Assembly (NCBI GenBank): GCA_934541115.1
Contig: CAKTDF010000021.1
Coordinates: 1-35,078 of the forward strand
DNA length: 35,078 nucleotides
Source: an uncultured Eubacteriales bacterium
Lineage (GTDB): Bacteria > Bacillota > Clostridia > Oscillospirales > Acutalibacteraceae
Direction: 5' to 3'
In this document: piece after piece, positions 7,863 to 16,345 of the stretch
Layout of the letters: each line of letters begins with the position of its first letter
Position numbering within the stretch: position 1 is the stretch's first letter
Notes under the pieces: generated by a model
Told to the model about the DNA's origin: nothing
The model's input: only the letters and a program-made list of their open reading frames with translations
Database searches by the model: none
Position numbers and translations under genes: made by a program

Positions 7863-9023
7863 TTGCGTAAAAATATATATTTGATGTACGCCATTGAGTT
7901 TTTTCATGGCATGGTCTTTTATGCTCCGATCGCTACGCTTTATCGGCAGGCGCACAGTGTTTCTGTTTTTCAAATTACACTCATTGAAAGCATTTCAATG
8001 GCGCTTTGTGTTCTTCTTGAAATACCGTGGGGAATTGTCGCCGATAAACTAGGCTATCGCAGAACAATGGTAATATGCTGTGGACTTGACCTCGTTTCAA
8101 AACTCATTTTTTGGCAGGCAGACAGCTTTTCCGATTTTCTTTTTGAACGTATTATTTTAAGCATTGTAATAACCGGAGTTTCCGGCGTAGACAGCGCCAT
8201 TGTTTATCTTTCCTGCGAAAAAGGAAAAAGCCAGCACACATTCGGAATTTTAAACAGCATGAGCTCGCTCGGTCTCATTGTTTCTTCGACGTTATTTTCG
8301 CTGTTAATCAAAGAGAATTACAAAACAGCTGCACTCTTCACTGTTTTCAGCTACGGCACCGCTTTTATGCTGTCGTTTTTTCTTTCAGAGGTACGTCAAA
8401 ATCGGTCGTTGGCACCTGTCTTTTTCAATCTTAAACCTACCGATCTTGCAATTTTCAAAGACAAAAAACTCTTGCCGTTTTTGCTTGCTGTAGGTCTTTT
8501 TGAGCAAACACACCAAACTGTAACTGTTTTTCTCAGTCAACTCCGGTATGAACGTGCAGGCATGAACAGCGCCGCAATCGGAACGGTATACACAATCATG
8601 ACCGTTCTTGCCATTATCGGCACTTTTTCCGCACGCGTCACAAAGCGTACCGGAGAATGCAAGGCGTTTATGCTTTTTTGCATTCCCGGTGCAGTCTGCT
8701 GTGCACTGCTTGCTGCGGTTGATTCTGCCGTTTTGTCTGTTATGTCAATTCTTGTTCTGCGAGTCTCTCATAGCTTTTTTGCCCCACTTCAAGCTGAGAT
8801 ACAGAACCGCTTTGTCAAAACAAACAATCGCGCAACAGAGCTGAGCGTGAACGCCATGTTTACCGACTGCGTCGGAATTGTTGTCAACCTCATTTTCGGC
8901 GCACTTTCAAAAAGCAGTCTGTCGATAACATTTCTGTTTGGGGCAATAATATGCACATTTTCCTGCCTTATTCTTTTTCGAATTACAAAATCAGGCAGGC
9001 AGAATAAAGCTCGGGTCGTTTGA
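7863..9023 (+). CDS. MFS transporter, efflux type
   Basis: 386 residues with about 12 hydrophobic segments. The loop between segments 2 and 3 carries the MFS motif A pattern in the form GIVADKLGYRRTM (near residue 59). Length and this motif fit the drug-exporter branch of the Major Facilitator Superfamily; the substrate cannot be told. The start is a TTG, the only candidate with an AAAAGGAGG site at a workable distance (11 bases). A run of nine T lies between ribosome site and start, where slippage would alter spacing. The attenuator-like leader suggests drug- or ribosome-dependent expression. Proline/sugar exporters of the same fold cannot be excluded. Confidence 0.85.
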   Translation: MRKNIYLMYAIEFFHGMVFYAPIATLYRQAHSVSVFQITLIESISMALCVLLEIPWGIVADKLGYRRTMVICCGLDLVSKLIFWQADSFSDFLFERIILSIVITGVSGVDSAIVYLSCEKGKSQHTFGILNSMSSLGLIVSSTLFSLLIKENYKTAALFTVFSYGTAFMLSFFLSEVRQNRSLAPVFFNLKPTDLAIFKDKKLLPFLLAVGLFEQTHQTVTVFLSQLRYERAGMNSAAIGTVYTIMTVLAIIGTFSARVTKRTGECKAFMLFCIPGAVCCALLAAVDSAVLSVMSILVLRVSHSFFAPLQAEIQNRFVKTNNRATELSVNAMFTDCVGIVVNLIFGALSKSSLSITFLFGAIICTFSCLILFRITKSGRQNKARVV

Positions 9024-9040
9024 TCGCCGACCCGAGCTTT
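9006..9040. terminator. Bidirectional terminator between the MFS and MATE genes
   Basis: A perfect 13-bp stem AAAGCTCGGGTCG/CGACCCGAGCTTT (9006-9018/9028-9040) holds the MFS stop codon in its loop. T-rich bases follow on both strands (CTTTGTTAT and CTTTATTCT). It serves two convergent genes. Confidence 0.88.
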
Positions 9041-9063
9041 GTTATACATTTTCGATTAAAAAC

Positions 9064-10395
9064 TCATGCATAATGATATTTTTTGCGTTTGGTGTAGCAG
9101 AGTATAACGGTCAAAATCGTTGCAAGTATTTCTGCCGAAAGCATTGAAAGCCACACGCCGTCGATGCCGAAGAAAATCGGCAGAATCAAGACCGAACCTA
9201 TCTGGAAAACGAGGGTACGCAAGAACGAGAGTATTGCAGAAATTGCACCGTTGCCGAGAGCGGTGAAAAGCGATGAACCGAAAATTCCAAAGCCTGTGAA
9301 AACAAAAGAAAGCGAAAACAGATAGAACGCCTTTGTTGTCATTTCATAAAGCTCCTCATCATAGCCGACAAACAGTCTTGAAATCCATGGAGCGAGCACG
9401 ATTGCAAGCAGCGTCATGAGTACTCCGAAAATTGCCATAAGGATCATGCTCTTTTTAAAAATGTTTTTCAATTCCTTGTGATTCTGCGCACCGTAGTTGA
9501 AGCCGATGATCGGAGCCGTACCTATTGCATAGCCGATGAAAATTGCAACATAAATAAAGCACACATACATCATAACGCCGTATGCAGAAACACCGTTTTC
9601 GCCCGCGAGGCGCATCAATTGAGAATTGAATACCATACCGACAACCGAACCGGATATGTTGCTGACAAATTCCGAAGAACCGTTTGTGCAGGTTTTGAGC
9701 AGCACTTTGCCGTAAAACGGGCATTTTGTAAACCTCAAAAGACTGCTGTTCTTTTTGGCAAAGTAAATCAGCGGAATCACTGCGCCAACAGTCTGGCTCA
9801 AAGCCGTTGCAATCGCCGCACCGGCAACACCCCACTTAAAAACGGCAACCATAAGCGCATCAAGGACCATGTTTGTGCAGCCGGCAACGAAAGTTACGGC
9901 AAAGCCGAGCTTAGGCTTTTCCGCCGTTGTGAAAAATGCCTGAAAAAGATTCTGGAGCATATAAAACGGAACTGCTGTCATTATTATGCGCCCATAAAGC
10001 ACACAGATGTCAAACATATCCTCGCTTGCACCGAGCCATCGCGTAACATACGGAATCAAAAGCTCACCGAGAACCGCAATCACAACGCCGAGCACAGCCG
10101 TAACATAAACGAGGAATGAAAAATAGCAGTTTGCTTTTTCGTTTTCACCCTCACCCAGCGTTTTTGAAACAATCGCTGTTCCGCCGGTACCTATCATGAA
10201 TCCCACAGCGCCGAGTATCATCAAAAACGGCATTATAAAATTAACAGCGGCAAAAGCGGTTTTGCCAACAAAGTTAGAAATAAAAAGGCCGTCAACCACG
10301 CCGTAGATCGATGTAAAAATCATCATCAGAATGGTTGGAAAAACAAAACGCAAAAGGTTTTTGTAGCTGAAATGATCGGAAAGTTTGATTCTCAT
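9064..10395 (-). CDS. MATE family multidrug/cation efflux transporter
   Basis: 443 residues and about 12 membrane segments, the standard MATE size. The N-terminal PTILMMIFTSIYGVVDGLFIS block and the matching start of the second half (GSSEFVSNISGSVVGMVFNSQL, split here as GSSEFVSNI and VVGMVFNSQL) are the two internally related halves of this family. IGTGGTAIVSKTLGEGE is the MepA/DinF-like loop after segment 2. MATE proteins export drugs or metabolites using Na+ or H+ gradients from the cytoplasmic membrane. It has its own promoter at 10446-10474 and AAGGACGG ribosome site, and shares the terminator at 9006-9040 with the MFS gene. Substrate unknown. Confidence 0.93.
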   Translation of the reverse strand: MRIKLSDHFSYKNLLRFVFPTILMMIFTSIYGVVDGLFISNFVGKTAFAAVNFIMPFLMILGAVGFMIGTGGTAIVSKTLGEGENEKANCYFSFLVYVTAVLGVVIAVLGELLIPYVTRWLGASEDMFDICVLYGRIIMTAVPFYMLQNLFQAFFTTAEKPKLGFAVTFVAGCTNMVLDALMVAVFKWGVAGAAIATALSQTVGAVIPLIYFAKKNSSLLRFTKCPFYGKVLLKTCTNGSSEFVSNISGSVVGMVFNSQLMRLAGENGVSAYGVMMYVCFIYVAIFIGYAIGTAPIIGFNYGAQNHKELKNIFKKSMILMAIFGVLMTLLAIVLAPWISRLFVGYDEELYEMTTKAFYLFSLSFVFTGFGIFGSSLFTALGNGAISAILSFLRTLVFQIGSVLILPIFFGIDGVWLSMLSAEILATILTVILCYTKRKKYHYA

Positions 10396-10445
10396 GCCGT
10401 ACCGTCCTTTCCATAGTATATATCTTCAAAACAAAGGGTTCGGCG

Positions 10446-10474
10446 ATTATAACACATAGAAAAAACTAATTCAA
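10446..10474 (-). promoter_or_regulatory. Promoter of the MATE gene
   Basis: Minus strand TTGAAT (10469-10474), 17-base spacer, TATAAT (10446-10451), about 50 bases before the ATG. Confidence 0.8.
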
Positions 10475-10545
10475 GGGTTTATCCAATTCATTTTTATTTT
10501 CATAAAAGTTTACGCAACAATGTCGCTGCCTGAGCGTAATAATTA

Positions 10546-10574
10546 TTGAAAATGTTCCCGTCGAGTGATATAAT
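10546..10574 (+). promoter_or_regulatory. Promoter of murD-uppP
   Basis: TTGAAA (10546-10551), 17-base spacer, TATAAT (10569-10574). The predicted start near 10581 argues against a TTG start at 10584 and for the ATG at 10608. Confidence 0.85.
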
Positions 10575-10607
10575 GAGGAGAAATTGAGTATAGTTGGAGT
10601 GGTATAT

Positions 10608-11951
10608 ATGAAAGAACAGCATTTTCTTGTTGTCGGTGCCGGAAGAAGCGGCGTTGCCGCAGCAAAGCTTTTGATTGACGTAAAAAAAAGTGTTACGGTT
10701 TTTGACTCAAACACAGCTCTTGACGCCGCCGCTTTCTGCGCAAAAATCGGTGCGGAGGTACCTTTTATTCTGGGAGAAGCGGACGCAGAGCAGCTTTTCG
10801 ACTTCGACGTCTGCGTTGTCAGCCCCGGAGTTTCGCTTGAAACGGATATCATGAAGGCTGTCCTTGCCGCCAAGATACCTGTTTGGAGTGAAATTGAGCT
10901 TGCCTACCGCTTTGACAAAGGTCAGGTCGTTGCAATCACGGGCACCAACGGAAAAACAACAACGACCTCGCTGACATATGACATTGTCAAGGAATGGAAT
11001 AAAAACACTCTGCTTGTGGGCAACATTGAAATTCCGTATACCGGACTTGCACTGACGTCGGTTTCCGGCGGTTATACCGTTGCGGAAATCAGCTCTTTTC
11101 AGCTTGAAACAATGCGCACCGTCAAACCGCGTGTTTCGGCAGTGCTTAACATCACGCCCGACCACCTCGACAGGCACAAAACCATGGAGAACTACTCAAA
11201 GCTCAAAATGTCCGTTGCAAAGTGCCAGGATAAAAATGACTTCTGTATTCTCAACTTTGACGACCCTTATCTGAGAAAGCACGCAAATGAACTTTCGTGC
11301 AATGTCGTCTTCTTCAGCAGCACACATATTCTTGAAAGCGGCGTATATCTCGAAAACGGCGAATTCGTCATTGCTCTGAACGGCAAAAAGCAGATTCTTT
11401 GCAAAACCAACGAAGTCAATCTTGTGGGCACACACAACTTTGAAAACATCATGGCAGCCGCCGCAATCACCTATTGCCTCGGCGTTCCTATAGAAATTAT
11501 CAGGGGCGTTGTAAAACGATTCACCGCAGTTGAACACAGAATTGAATTTGTGTGTGAAAAAGGCGGAGTGAAATACTATAACGACTCAAAGGGAACGAAC
11601 ACCGACGCGGCAATCAAGGCAATTGACGCAATGCCGTCAACGACTGTTCTCATCGGCGGCGGATACGACAAAAAGAGCGATTATTCCGAATGGGTCGCTC
11701 GTTTTCCCGGCAAGGTTCGCCTGCTGGTTCTGCTCGGTCAGACTAAAGAAAAAATTGCCGCGGCATGTGATAAAGCAGCCTTTTCCGACTATGTTTTTGC
11801 AAACGATATGGAGGAGGCAGTCAAAATTTGCGCCGAGAATGCAAAAAGCGGCGACTGCGTTCTTCTCTCCCCTGCCTGCGCTTCATGGGGAATGTTCAAA
11901 TGCTACCAGGAGCGCGGAAACATTTTCAAAAAGCTTGTTAAAGCTCTTTAA
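10608..11951 (+). CDS. murD: UDP-N-acetylmuramoyl-L-alanine--D-glutamate ligase
   Basis: Adds D-glutamate to UDP-MurNAc-L-Ala in cytoplasmic peptidoglycan precursor synthesis, using ATP. 447 residues, the normal length. The N-terminal nucleotide-sugar domain has VVGAGRSGVAAAKLL; the central Mur ligase ATP site is GTNGKTTT (112-119); NITPDHLDRH and YYNDSKGTNTDAA are the conserved Mur ligase blocks for Mg2+/carbamylated lysine and ATP/substrate binding; LLSPACASWGMF closes the C-terminal domain. GGAG is 8 bases before the ATG. Usually found in the division/cell-wall cluster, here it stands with uppP only, 11 bases downstream, so the two form a cell-wall operon. Confidence 0.97.
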   Translation: MKEQHFLVVGAGRSGVAAAKLLIDVKKSVTVFDSNTALDAAAFCAKIGAEVPFILGEADAEQLFDFDVCVVSPGVSLETDIMKAVLAAKIPVWSEIELAYRFDKGQVVAITGTNGKTTTTSLTYDIVKEWNKNTLLVGNIEIPYTGLALTSVSGGYTVAEISSFQLETMRTVKPRVSAVLNITPDHLDRHKTMENYSKLKMSVAKCQDKNDFCILNFDDPYLRKHANELSCNVVFFSSTHILESGVYLENGEFVIALNGKKQILCKTNEVNLVGTHNFENIMAAAAITYCLGVPIEIIRGVVKRFTAVEHRIEFVCEKGGVKYYNDSKGTNTDAAIKAIDAMPSTTVLIGGGYDKKSDYSEWVARFPGKVRLLVLLGQTKEKIAAACDKAAFSDYVFANDMEEAVKICAENAKSGDCVLLSPACASWGMFKCYQERGNIFKKLVKAL

Positions 11952-11962
11952 GGAGGCACTTA

Positions 11963-12796
11963 ATGGGATTCGTTGAATTTTTGAAGGTTGTTTTTCTCGG
12001 CATTGTTGAGGGAATTACCGAATGGCTGCCAATAAGCAGCACAGGTCACATGCTGTTGGTTGACGAATTTTTACAGCTGAATGCAAGCGACAGCTTTAAA
12101 GAGATGTTCTTTGTTGTCATTCAGCTCGGTGCAATTCTTGCGGTCGTTATTTTGTTCTGGAAAAAGATGTGGCCGTTCAGGCTCAACAAAGAGGAAAAGA
12201 AAATCATTGTTCGCACCAAAACATTTTCAACGTGGTTCAAAGTTGTTGTTGCCTGTATTCCCGGAGCAATCGTTACACTGCTTTTTGACAATTTTGTCGA
12301 AGCACACCTGCATACCCCATTCGTCATTGCCGCAGCGCTCATAATATACGGCGTAGCATTCATAGTTGTTGAAAACGGCAATAAAAAGAGAAAGCCGAAA
12401 ATTCAAAAGCTGCGCGATATTGACTATAAGACAGCGCTGCTCATCGGACTTTTTCAAGTGCTTTCAATCATTCCCGGCACTTCGCGCTCCGGCGCAACAA
12501 TAATCGGAGCGCTGATAATCGGCGTTTCAAGAACGGCAGCGGCGGAATTTACGTTTTTCCTCGCGGTTCCCGTTATGTTCGGTCTGAGCTTTATCAAGCT
12601 CATAAAATTCGGTCTTGCTTTTACCGGTACGGAAATGGCAATTCTGCTCGTTGGTTCCGTCACGGCATTCCTTGTTTCTCTTTTTGTGATAAAGTTCCTC
12701 ATGAGCTATATCAAAAAACATGACTTCAAATTCTTCGGCTGGTACAGAATCGCGCTCGGCGTTATAGTTATGATATACTTCGCGCTGGCAAAATAA
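11963..12796 (+). CDS. uppP: Undecaprenyl-diphosphatase (BacA/UppP)
   Basis: Dephosphorylates undecaprenyl diphosphate to recycle the lipid carrier for peptidoglycan and other wall polymers; its family confers bacitracin tolerance when abundant. 277 residues, about eight membrane segments. The two family motifs are present: EGITEWLPISSTGHM (residues 16-30, with Glu16, Glu20 and His29) and PGTSRSGATIIGAL (near 172). AGGAGG precedes the ATG, and it follows murD by 11 bases, so the two wall-synthesis genes share a transcript. A strong hairpin follows. Confidence 0.97.
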   Translation: MGFVEFLKVVFLGIVEGITEWLPISSTGHMLLVDEFLQLNASDSFKEMFFVVIQLGAILAVVILFWKKMWPFRLNKEEKKIIVRTKTFSTWFKVVVACIPGAIVTLLFDNFVEAHLHTPFVIAAALIIYGVAFIVVENGNKKRKPKIQKLRDIDYKTALLIGLFQVLSIIPGTSRSGATIIGALIIGVSRTAAAEFTFFLAVPVMFGLSFIKLIKFGLAFTGTEMAILLVGSVTAFLVSLFVIKFLMSYIKKHDFKFFGWYRIALGVIVMIYFALAK

Positions 12797-12807
12797 GACG
12801 CACAGAA

Positions 12808-12839
12808 AAAAGCGGCAGGCTCACAGGTCTGCCGCTTTT
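12808..12839. terminator. Bidirectional terminator after uppP
   Basis: A perfect 11-bp stem AAAAGCGGCAG/CTGCCGCTTTT (12808-12818/12829-12839) with T-rich flanks on both strands, between uppP and the convergent zinc-ribbon gene. Confidence 0.85.
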
Positions 12840-12897
12840 ACTTTAATATGTAATTTCAATTCTGAGTTTTCAGATACTTGCTGTAATAACCGGAATT

Positions 12898-13179
12898 TTA
12901 CATATGCTTTGTTTCCGCTTCACAGACATCTTTTTCCTCGCCGCCTTCCCATGGAAACGGTTCGCCGCGCTTTTTGTAATACTTTTCAACAAGGTGCGCA
13001 AGGTCAACCTTTCTGACAATGCGCCAAAATGTGTCAACCTCTTTTTGTGCTTTTTCCGCGTCCGCGGCAAGGCGCTCCTCAATTCCGTAGTAAAGGAGGT
13101 TCGCTCCGCACTCGGGGCAATTCTGTTTCATATAAAAAAACGAAAGCTTTTTGCCGCACTTTGGGCATTTGTTATCCAT
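12898..13179 (-). CDS. Small zinc-ribbon protein
   Basis: 93 residues. The N-terminus has two CxxC knuckles (CPKCG at 5-9, CPECG at 21-25), a typical zinc ribbon, then a charged helical segment (EERLAADAEKAQKEVDTFW) and a C-terminus rich in charge. The start overlaps the end of the upstream symporter gene by 8 bases and uses an AAGGAGG site within it, so the pair is translationally coupled. Function is unknown; coupling suggests it modulates or accompanies the transporter, but zinc ribbons of this size are too generic to say more. Confidence 0.85.
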   Translation of the reverse strand: MDNKCPKCGKKLSFFYMKQNCPECGANLLYYGIEERLAADAEKAQKEVDTFWRIVRKVDLAHLVEKYYKKRGEPFPWEGGEEKDVCEAETKHM

Positions 13180-14671
13180 TCTCCGTTCCTCCTTCGTTCA
13201 TCTTCAGCGCCATTTCGTGCCGTTTTTCGGCAAGCTCACTGCGAATCAGTTCAAGCTTTTTGCCGTGGAGATCATAGAAAAACAGCGGAACTATTGCAAG
13301 CAGCCCAAGCACGCCCGGAATCACCGTGCTGAACGCCCAAAGCCAAAACTGAGTCGGTTTTCCAAAAGCCTCTGTGCAGGTTGCCGTGCTCTGAACCATG
13401 CCGTCTGCATCGGTATATTCACGAACAATGTAGCCTATAAGCGGCAAAAGTGCCGTTGCAATTGCGGTTGAGGCACGGCTTGAAAGTTTTCCGAGAAAAG
13501 TGAGAGTAGAAAAAGCCGTGCCCTCATTTCTGACGCCTGTTTTCCATTCCATATAGTCAACACAGTCTGCAATAACCTCGGTTGAAGCAACAGAATTGTA
13601 AGTTGAAAAAATATTTGAAACAATGTTTCTTCCCGTTAGAATCGGAATCACAACATACCACGTCTCGTAGTTTTTGAATGCAATTATGAAAGCAATGACG
13701 CTTGTCACCGATGAAATGACCGTGTTGTATATCATAATTTTGAGACTGCCGAGGCGTTTTCTCGCCAGCGCCATTGTAACATAGCCTATTACCGCGCCTA
13801 TACCGCCAAGAAGTGAAATGACGGTGTTCCAGCTCATCGCCTGAAGAACTTCAACAAAGAAATATCCGCTGAAAATGCCACCTATACCTGTAAATGTTGA
13901 AAGAATATTGCTGAGTATGATCATAAGCAGAGGCTTATTTTTGAACATATATTTGAAGCAGTCAACAAATTTGACCTGTTCAACCTCCTGAACCACTCTC
14001 TCTTTGACAAAAAGACCGGCGAGTGAAAAAAGAGCAAGCAAAACAAGACCGGATACAAGACCGCAAAGAGCAAAAACCTCTTTGAGATTCATTGCGATTT
14101 TTCCGTTGGTACTCAAATCCATGAGAACCGGCAGCATAATTGCGGTTGAAATTCCGCCGAGTACGCTGCTTATGATTCTTGCGCTGGCAATTGCCCGCGC
14201 CCGGTCTGACGGAGTGGGACTGATTGCCGCGCTCATGCTCCAAAATGGAACATCGCCAAGCGTATAGAAGAACTCCCAAATAAGATATGAGGCGTACATA
14301 TAGACAATTTTTACGGTCAACTCTTTTGTGTTTTGCAAAAGAACAGGACCGCTCCAAAAAAGAATCGTTGCAATTGAAAGCGGAAGAGGCACCAAAAGCA
14401 GGTATGGGCGCAGTTTTCCGTATCTTGTTCTCGTCTTGTCAATTATTGCGCCCATAAGCGGGTCATTGACAGTATCCCAAATTCCGAGAATAAAGACCAT
14501 GGTTGCAACTGCCTCACTCGGTATTCCGAAAACCTTGACAAAGAAAATTGAAAGATATGTTCCGGCAAACATATTGTAACTGAAAACCTGCCCCGAATTT
14601 GCAATGCCGTAAATCAGATTTTCTTTGATGCCGACATATCTCACCGGTTTTTTAAGCGTTGTTTTTTCCAT
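13172..14671 (-). CDS. GPH-family (MelB-like) sugar:cation symporter
   Basis: 499 residues and about 12 membrane segments. The hallmark loop of the glycoside-pentoside-hexuronide family is clear near residues 60-90: WDTVNDPLMGAIIDKTRTRY, then GKLRPYLL. Members import glycosides or uronates with H+ or Na+. The in-frame ATG at 14689 has no ribosome site; AAAGGA at the right distance supports the ATG at 14671. No glycoside hydrolase or sugar regulator is adjacent, so the substrate is open; L-fucose or host glycan sugars are possible given the fuc operon 8 kb away, but that is a guess. The zinc-ribbon gene overlaps its end. Confidence 0.9.
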   Translation of the reverse strand: MEKTTLKKPVRYVGIKENLIYGIANSGQVFSYNMFAGTYLSIFFVKVFGIPSEAVATMVFILGIWDTVNDPLMGAIIDKTRTRYGKLRPYLLLVPLPLSIATILFWSGPVLLQNTKELTVKIVYMYASYLIWEFFYTLGDVPFWSMSAAISPTPSDRARAIASARIISSVLGGISTAIMLPVLMDLSTNGKIAMNLKEVFALCGLVSGLVLLALFSLAGLFVKERVVQEVEQVKFVDCFKYMFKNKPLLMIILSNILSTFTGIGGIFSGYFFVEVLQAMSWNTVISLLGGIGAVIGYVTMALARKRLGSLKIMIYNTVISSVTSVIAFIIAFKNYETWYVVIPILTGRNIVSNIFSTYNSVASTEVIADCVDYMEWKTGVRNEGTAFSTLTFLGKLSSRASTAIATALLPLIGYIVREYTDADGMVQSTATCTEAFGKPTQFWLWAFSTVIPGVLGLLAIVPLFFYDLHGKKLELIRSELAEKRHEMALKMNEGGTENG

Positions 14672-14718
14672 CAGACACAATCCTTTCATGAGCCGATAAA
14701 ACGCTTTTAAAAAGGCTC

Positions 14719-14755
14719 AAAAAAATAACCGAAGACAAAAGCCGCCTTCGGTTAT
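14719..14755 (-). terminator. Intrinsic terminator downstream of proS
   Basis: A 10-bp stem ATAACCGAAG/CTTCGGTTAT (14725-14734/14746-14755) followed on the minus strand by seven T. It lies 78 bases after the proS stop and upstream of the symporter gene. Confidence 0.88.
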
Positions 14756-14832
14756 ATTCTATAACATTTTCATTAAATCGTCAATGATTTTGTTGAAATT
14801 GCATACATTCGAGCAAAGGCACTACAGCAAAA

Positions 14833-16275
14833 TCAATACGCTTTGCCCCAATAGACCATGTATTTTGCTTTTTTTCCGCAGCATACGCAGGTATCGGAAA
14901 GCTGCTCCTGCTCAAACGGAATGCAGCGTGAGCCAACACCGGTAAGCTCCTTGACTTTATCCTCACACGCTTCATCGCCGCACCACATTGCTTTGACAAA
15001 GCCGTCGCCCTTTTCTTCAAGAGTCTTTGTAATTTCCTCAAGCGAGGTGCAGGCATAGGTTCTTCTCTCGCGGTTTTCAAGCGCAGCCTTATAGAGCGCA
15101 TCATGAACCTCTTTAAGCTTTTCGCCAACTGCGTGCTCAAGCTCGTCAAGAGAAACAACGGTCTTTTCTCTGTTGTGGCGTGAAACAAGGACGCACTGGT
15201 TGTTTTCAATATCTCTGGGACCGATTTCAATTCTGACCGGTACGCCTTTCATTTCATACTCCGAGTACTTCCAGCCGGGGCTATTGTCGCTGTCGTCGAG
15301 CTTTACGCGAATCTTTGACGCTTTGAGTCTTGATTCAAGCTCCCTTGCTTTTTCAAGCACACCTGCTTTATGCTGGGCAACGGGAATGATAACTGCCTGA
15401 ATGGGCGCCACCGCCGGCGGAAGAACAAGTCCGTTGTTGTCGCCGTGCGTCATGATGATTGCACCGATCATTCTTGTCGTCATACCCCATGAAGTCTGAT
15501 GCGGATATTCAAGCTTGTTTTCGCGGCTTTGATACTGAATGCCGAAAGCTTTTGCAAAACCGTCGCCGAAATAATGCGAGGTACCTGCCTGAAGTGCCTT
15601 GCCGTCATGCATAAGCGCCTCAATAGCATAGGTTGAAACTGCGCCGGCAAACTTGTCACTCTCGGTCTTCTTGCCTTTAACAACCGGAATTGCCAGATAT
15701 TTTTCGCAAAAATCAGCGTAGACATTGAGCATTCTTTCCGTCTCTTCAATCGCCTCTTCAGCCGTTGCGTGAATGGTGTGTCCCTCCTGCCAGAGGAATT
15801 CGCGGCTGCGCAGGAACGGACGCGTGGTCTTTTCCCAGCGAACAACACTGACCCACTGATTATAAAGCTTAGGCAAATCGCGGTATGAATGAACGATATT
15901 TGCATAATGCTCACAGAAAAGCGTCTCGGAAGTCGGGCGCACACAAAGCCTTTCTTCAAGCTTTTCGCTGCCGCCGTGGGTAACCCATGCGACCTCGGGA
16001 GCAAAGCCTTGAACGTGATCCTTTTCCTTTTGAAGGAGGCTTTCCGGAATAAACATGGGCATATTTACATTTTCATGTCCGGTATTCTTGAACATTCCGT
16101 CAAGGATGCGCTGAATGTTTTCCCAAATTGCATATCCGTAAGGGCGGATAACCATGCAGCCCTTTACGCTCGTGTATTCAATAAGCTCCGCCTTTTTAAC
16201 GATATCGGTATACCATTTGGCAAAGTCTTCTTCCATTGAGGTGATTTCCTCAACCATTTTTTTCTGCTGTGCCAT
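14833..16275 (-). CDS. proS: Prolyl-tRNA synthetase, short (archaeal/eukaryote-like) type
   Basis: Charges tRNA-Pro with proline. 480 residues: this is the ProS form without the ~180-residue editing insertion of the E. coli type. Class II core motifs are seen (PMFIPESLLQKEKDHVQGF; RPTSETLFCEHYANIV; FLRSREFLWQEGHTIH near 155; GTSHYFGDGFAKAF), then an anticodon-binding domain and a C-terminal zinc-type domain with CGDEAC and CVCCGKKAKYMVYWGKAY, ending in Tyr as in this class. It is 70 bases downstream of ileS on the same strand, with a 25-base hairpin between, and is followed by a strong terminator. No T-box leader is visible. Confidence 0.97.
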   Translation of the reverse strand: MAQQKKMVEEITSMEEDFAKWYTDIVKKAELIEYTSVKGCMVIRPYGYAIWENIQRILDGMFKNTGHENVNMPMFIPESLLQKEKDHVQGFAPEVAWVTHGGSEKLEERLCVRPTSETLFCEHYANIVHSYRDLPKLYNQWVSVVRWEKTTRPFLRSREFLWQEGHTIHATAEEAIEETERMLNVYADFCEKYLAIPVVKGKKTESDKFAGAVSTYAIEALMHDGKALQAGTSHYFGDGFAKAFGIQYQSRENKLEYPHQTSWGMTTRMIGAIIMTHGDNNGLVLPPAVAPIQAVIIPVAQHKAGVLEKARELESRLKASKIRVKLDDSDNSPGWKYSEYEMKGVPVRIEIGPRDIENNQCVLVSRHNREKTVVSLDELEHAVGEKLKEVHDALYKAALENRERRTYACTSLEEITKTLEEKGDGFVKAMWCGDEACEDKVKELTGVGSRCIPFEQEQLSDTCVCCGKKAKYMVYWGKAY

Positions 16276-16306
16276 AGGTGCAGATCCTTTCTATAATTAC
16301 ATTGTT

Positions 16307-16331
16307 GGGACTGCCCGTTGAGAGCAGTCCC
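16307..16331. other. Hairpin between ileS and proS
   Basis: A perfect 8-bp stem GGGACTGC/GCAGTCCC (16307-16314/16324-16331) with 9-base loop. No T tract follows on the minus strand, so it looks like an intercistronic stabilising or partial-termination hairpin rather than a full terminator. Confidence 0.6.
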
Positions 16332-16345
16332 TTTATCAAATTTCG

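Noticed and set aside
7863..9023. Assignment to a named antibiotic-resistance gene such as mef or tet
   Set aside because: Only general MFS motifs are visible; no diagnostic similarity to a named class could be established by eye.
10584..10607. TTG start for murD at 10584
   Set aside because: It lies three bases from the predicted transcription start; the ATG at 10608 has GGAG at good spacing and matches the family N-terminus.
14781..15230. Long minus-strand open frame overlapping proS in another frame
   Set aside because: Overlaps the clear ProS coding frame, has no ribosome site and no family pattern; shadow of proS.
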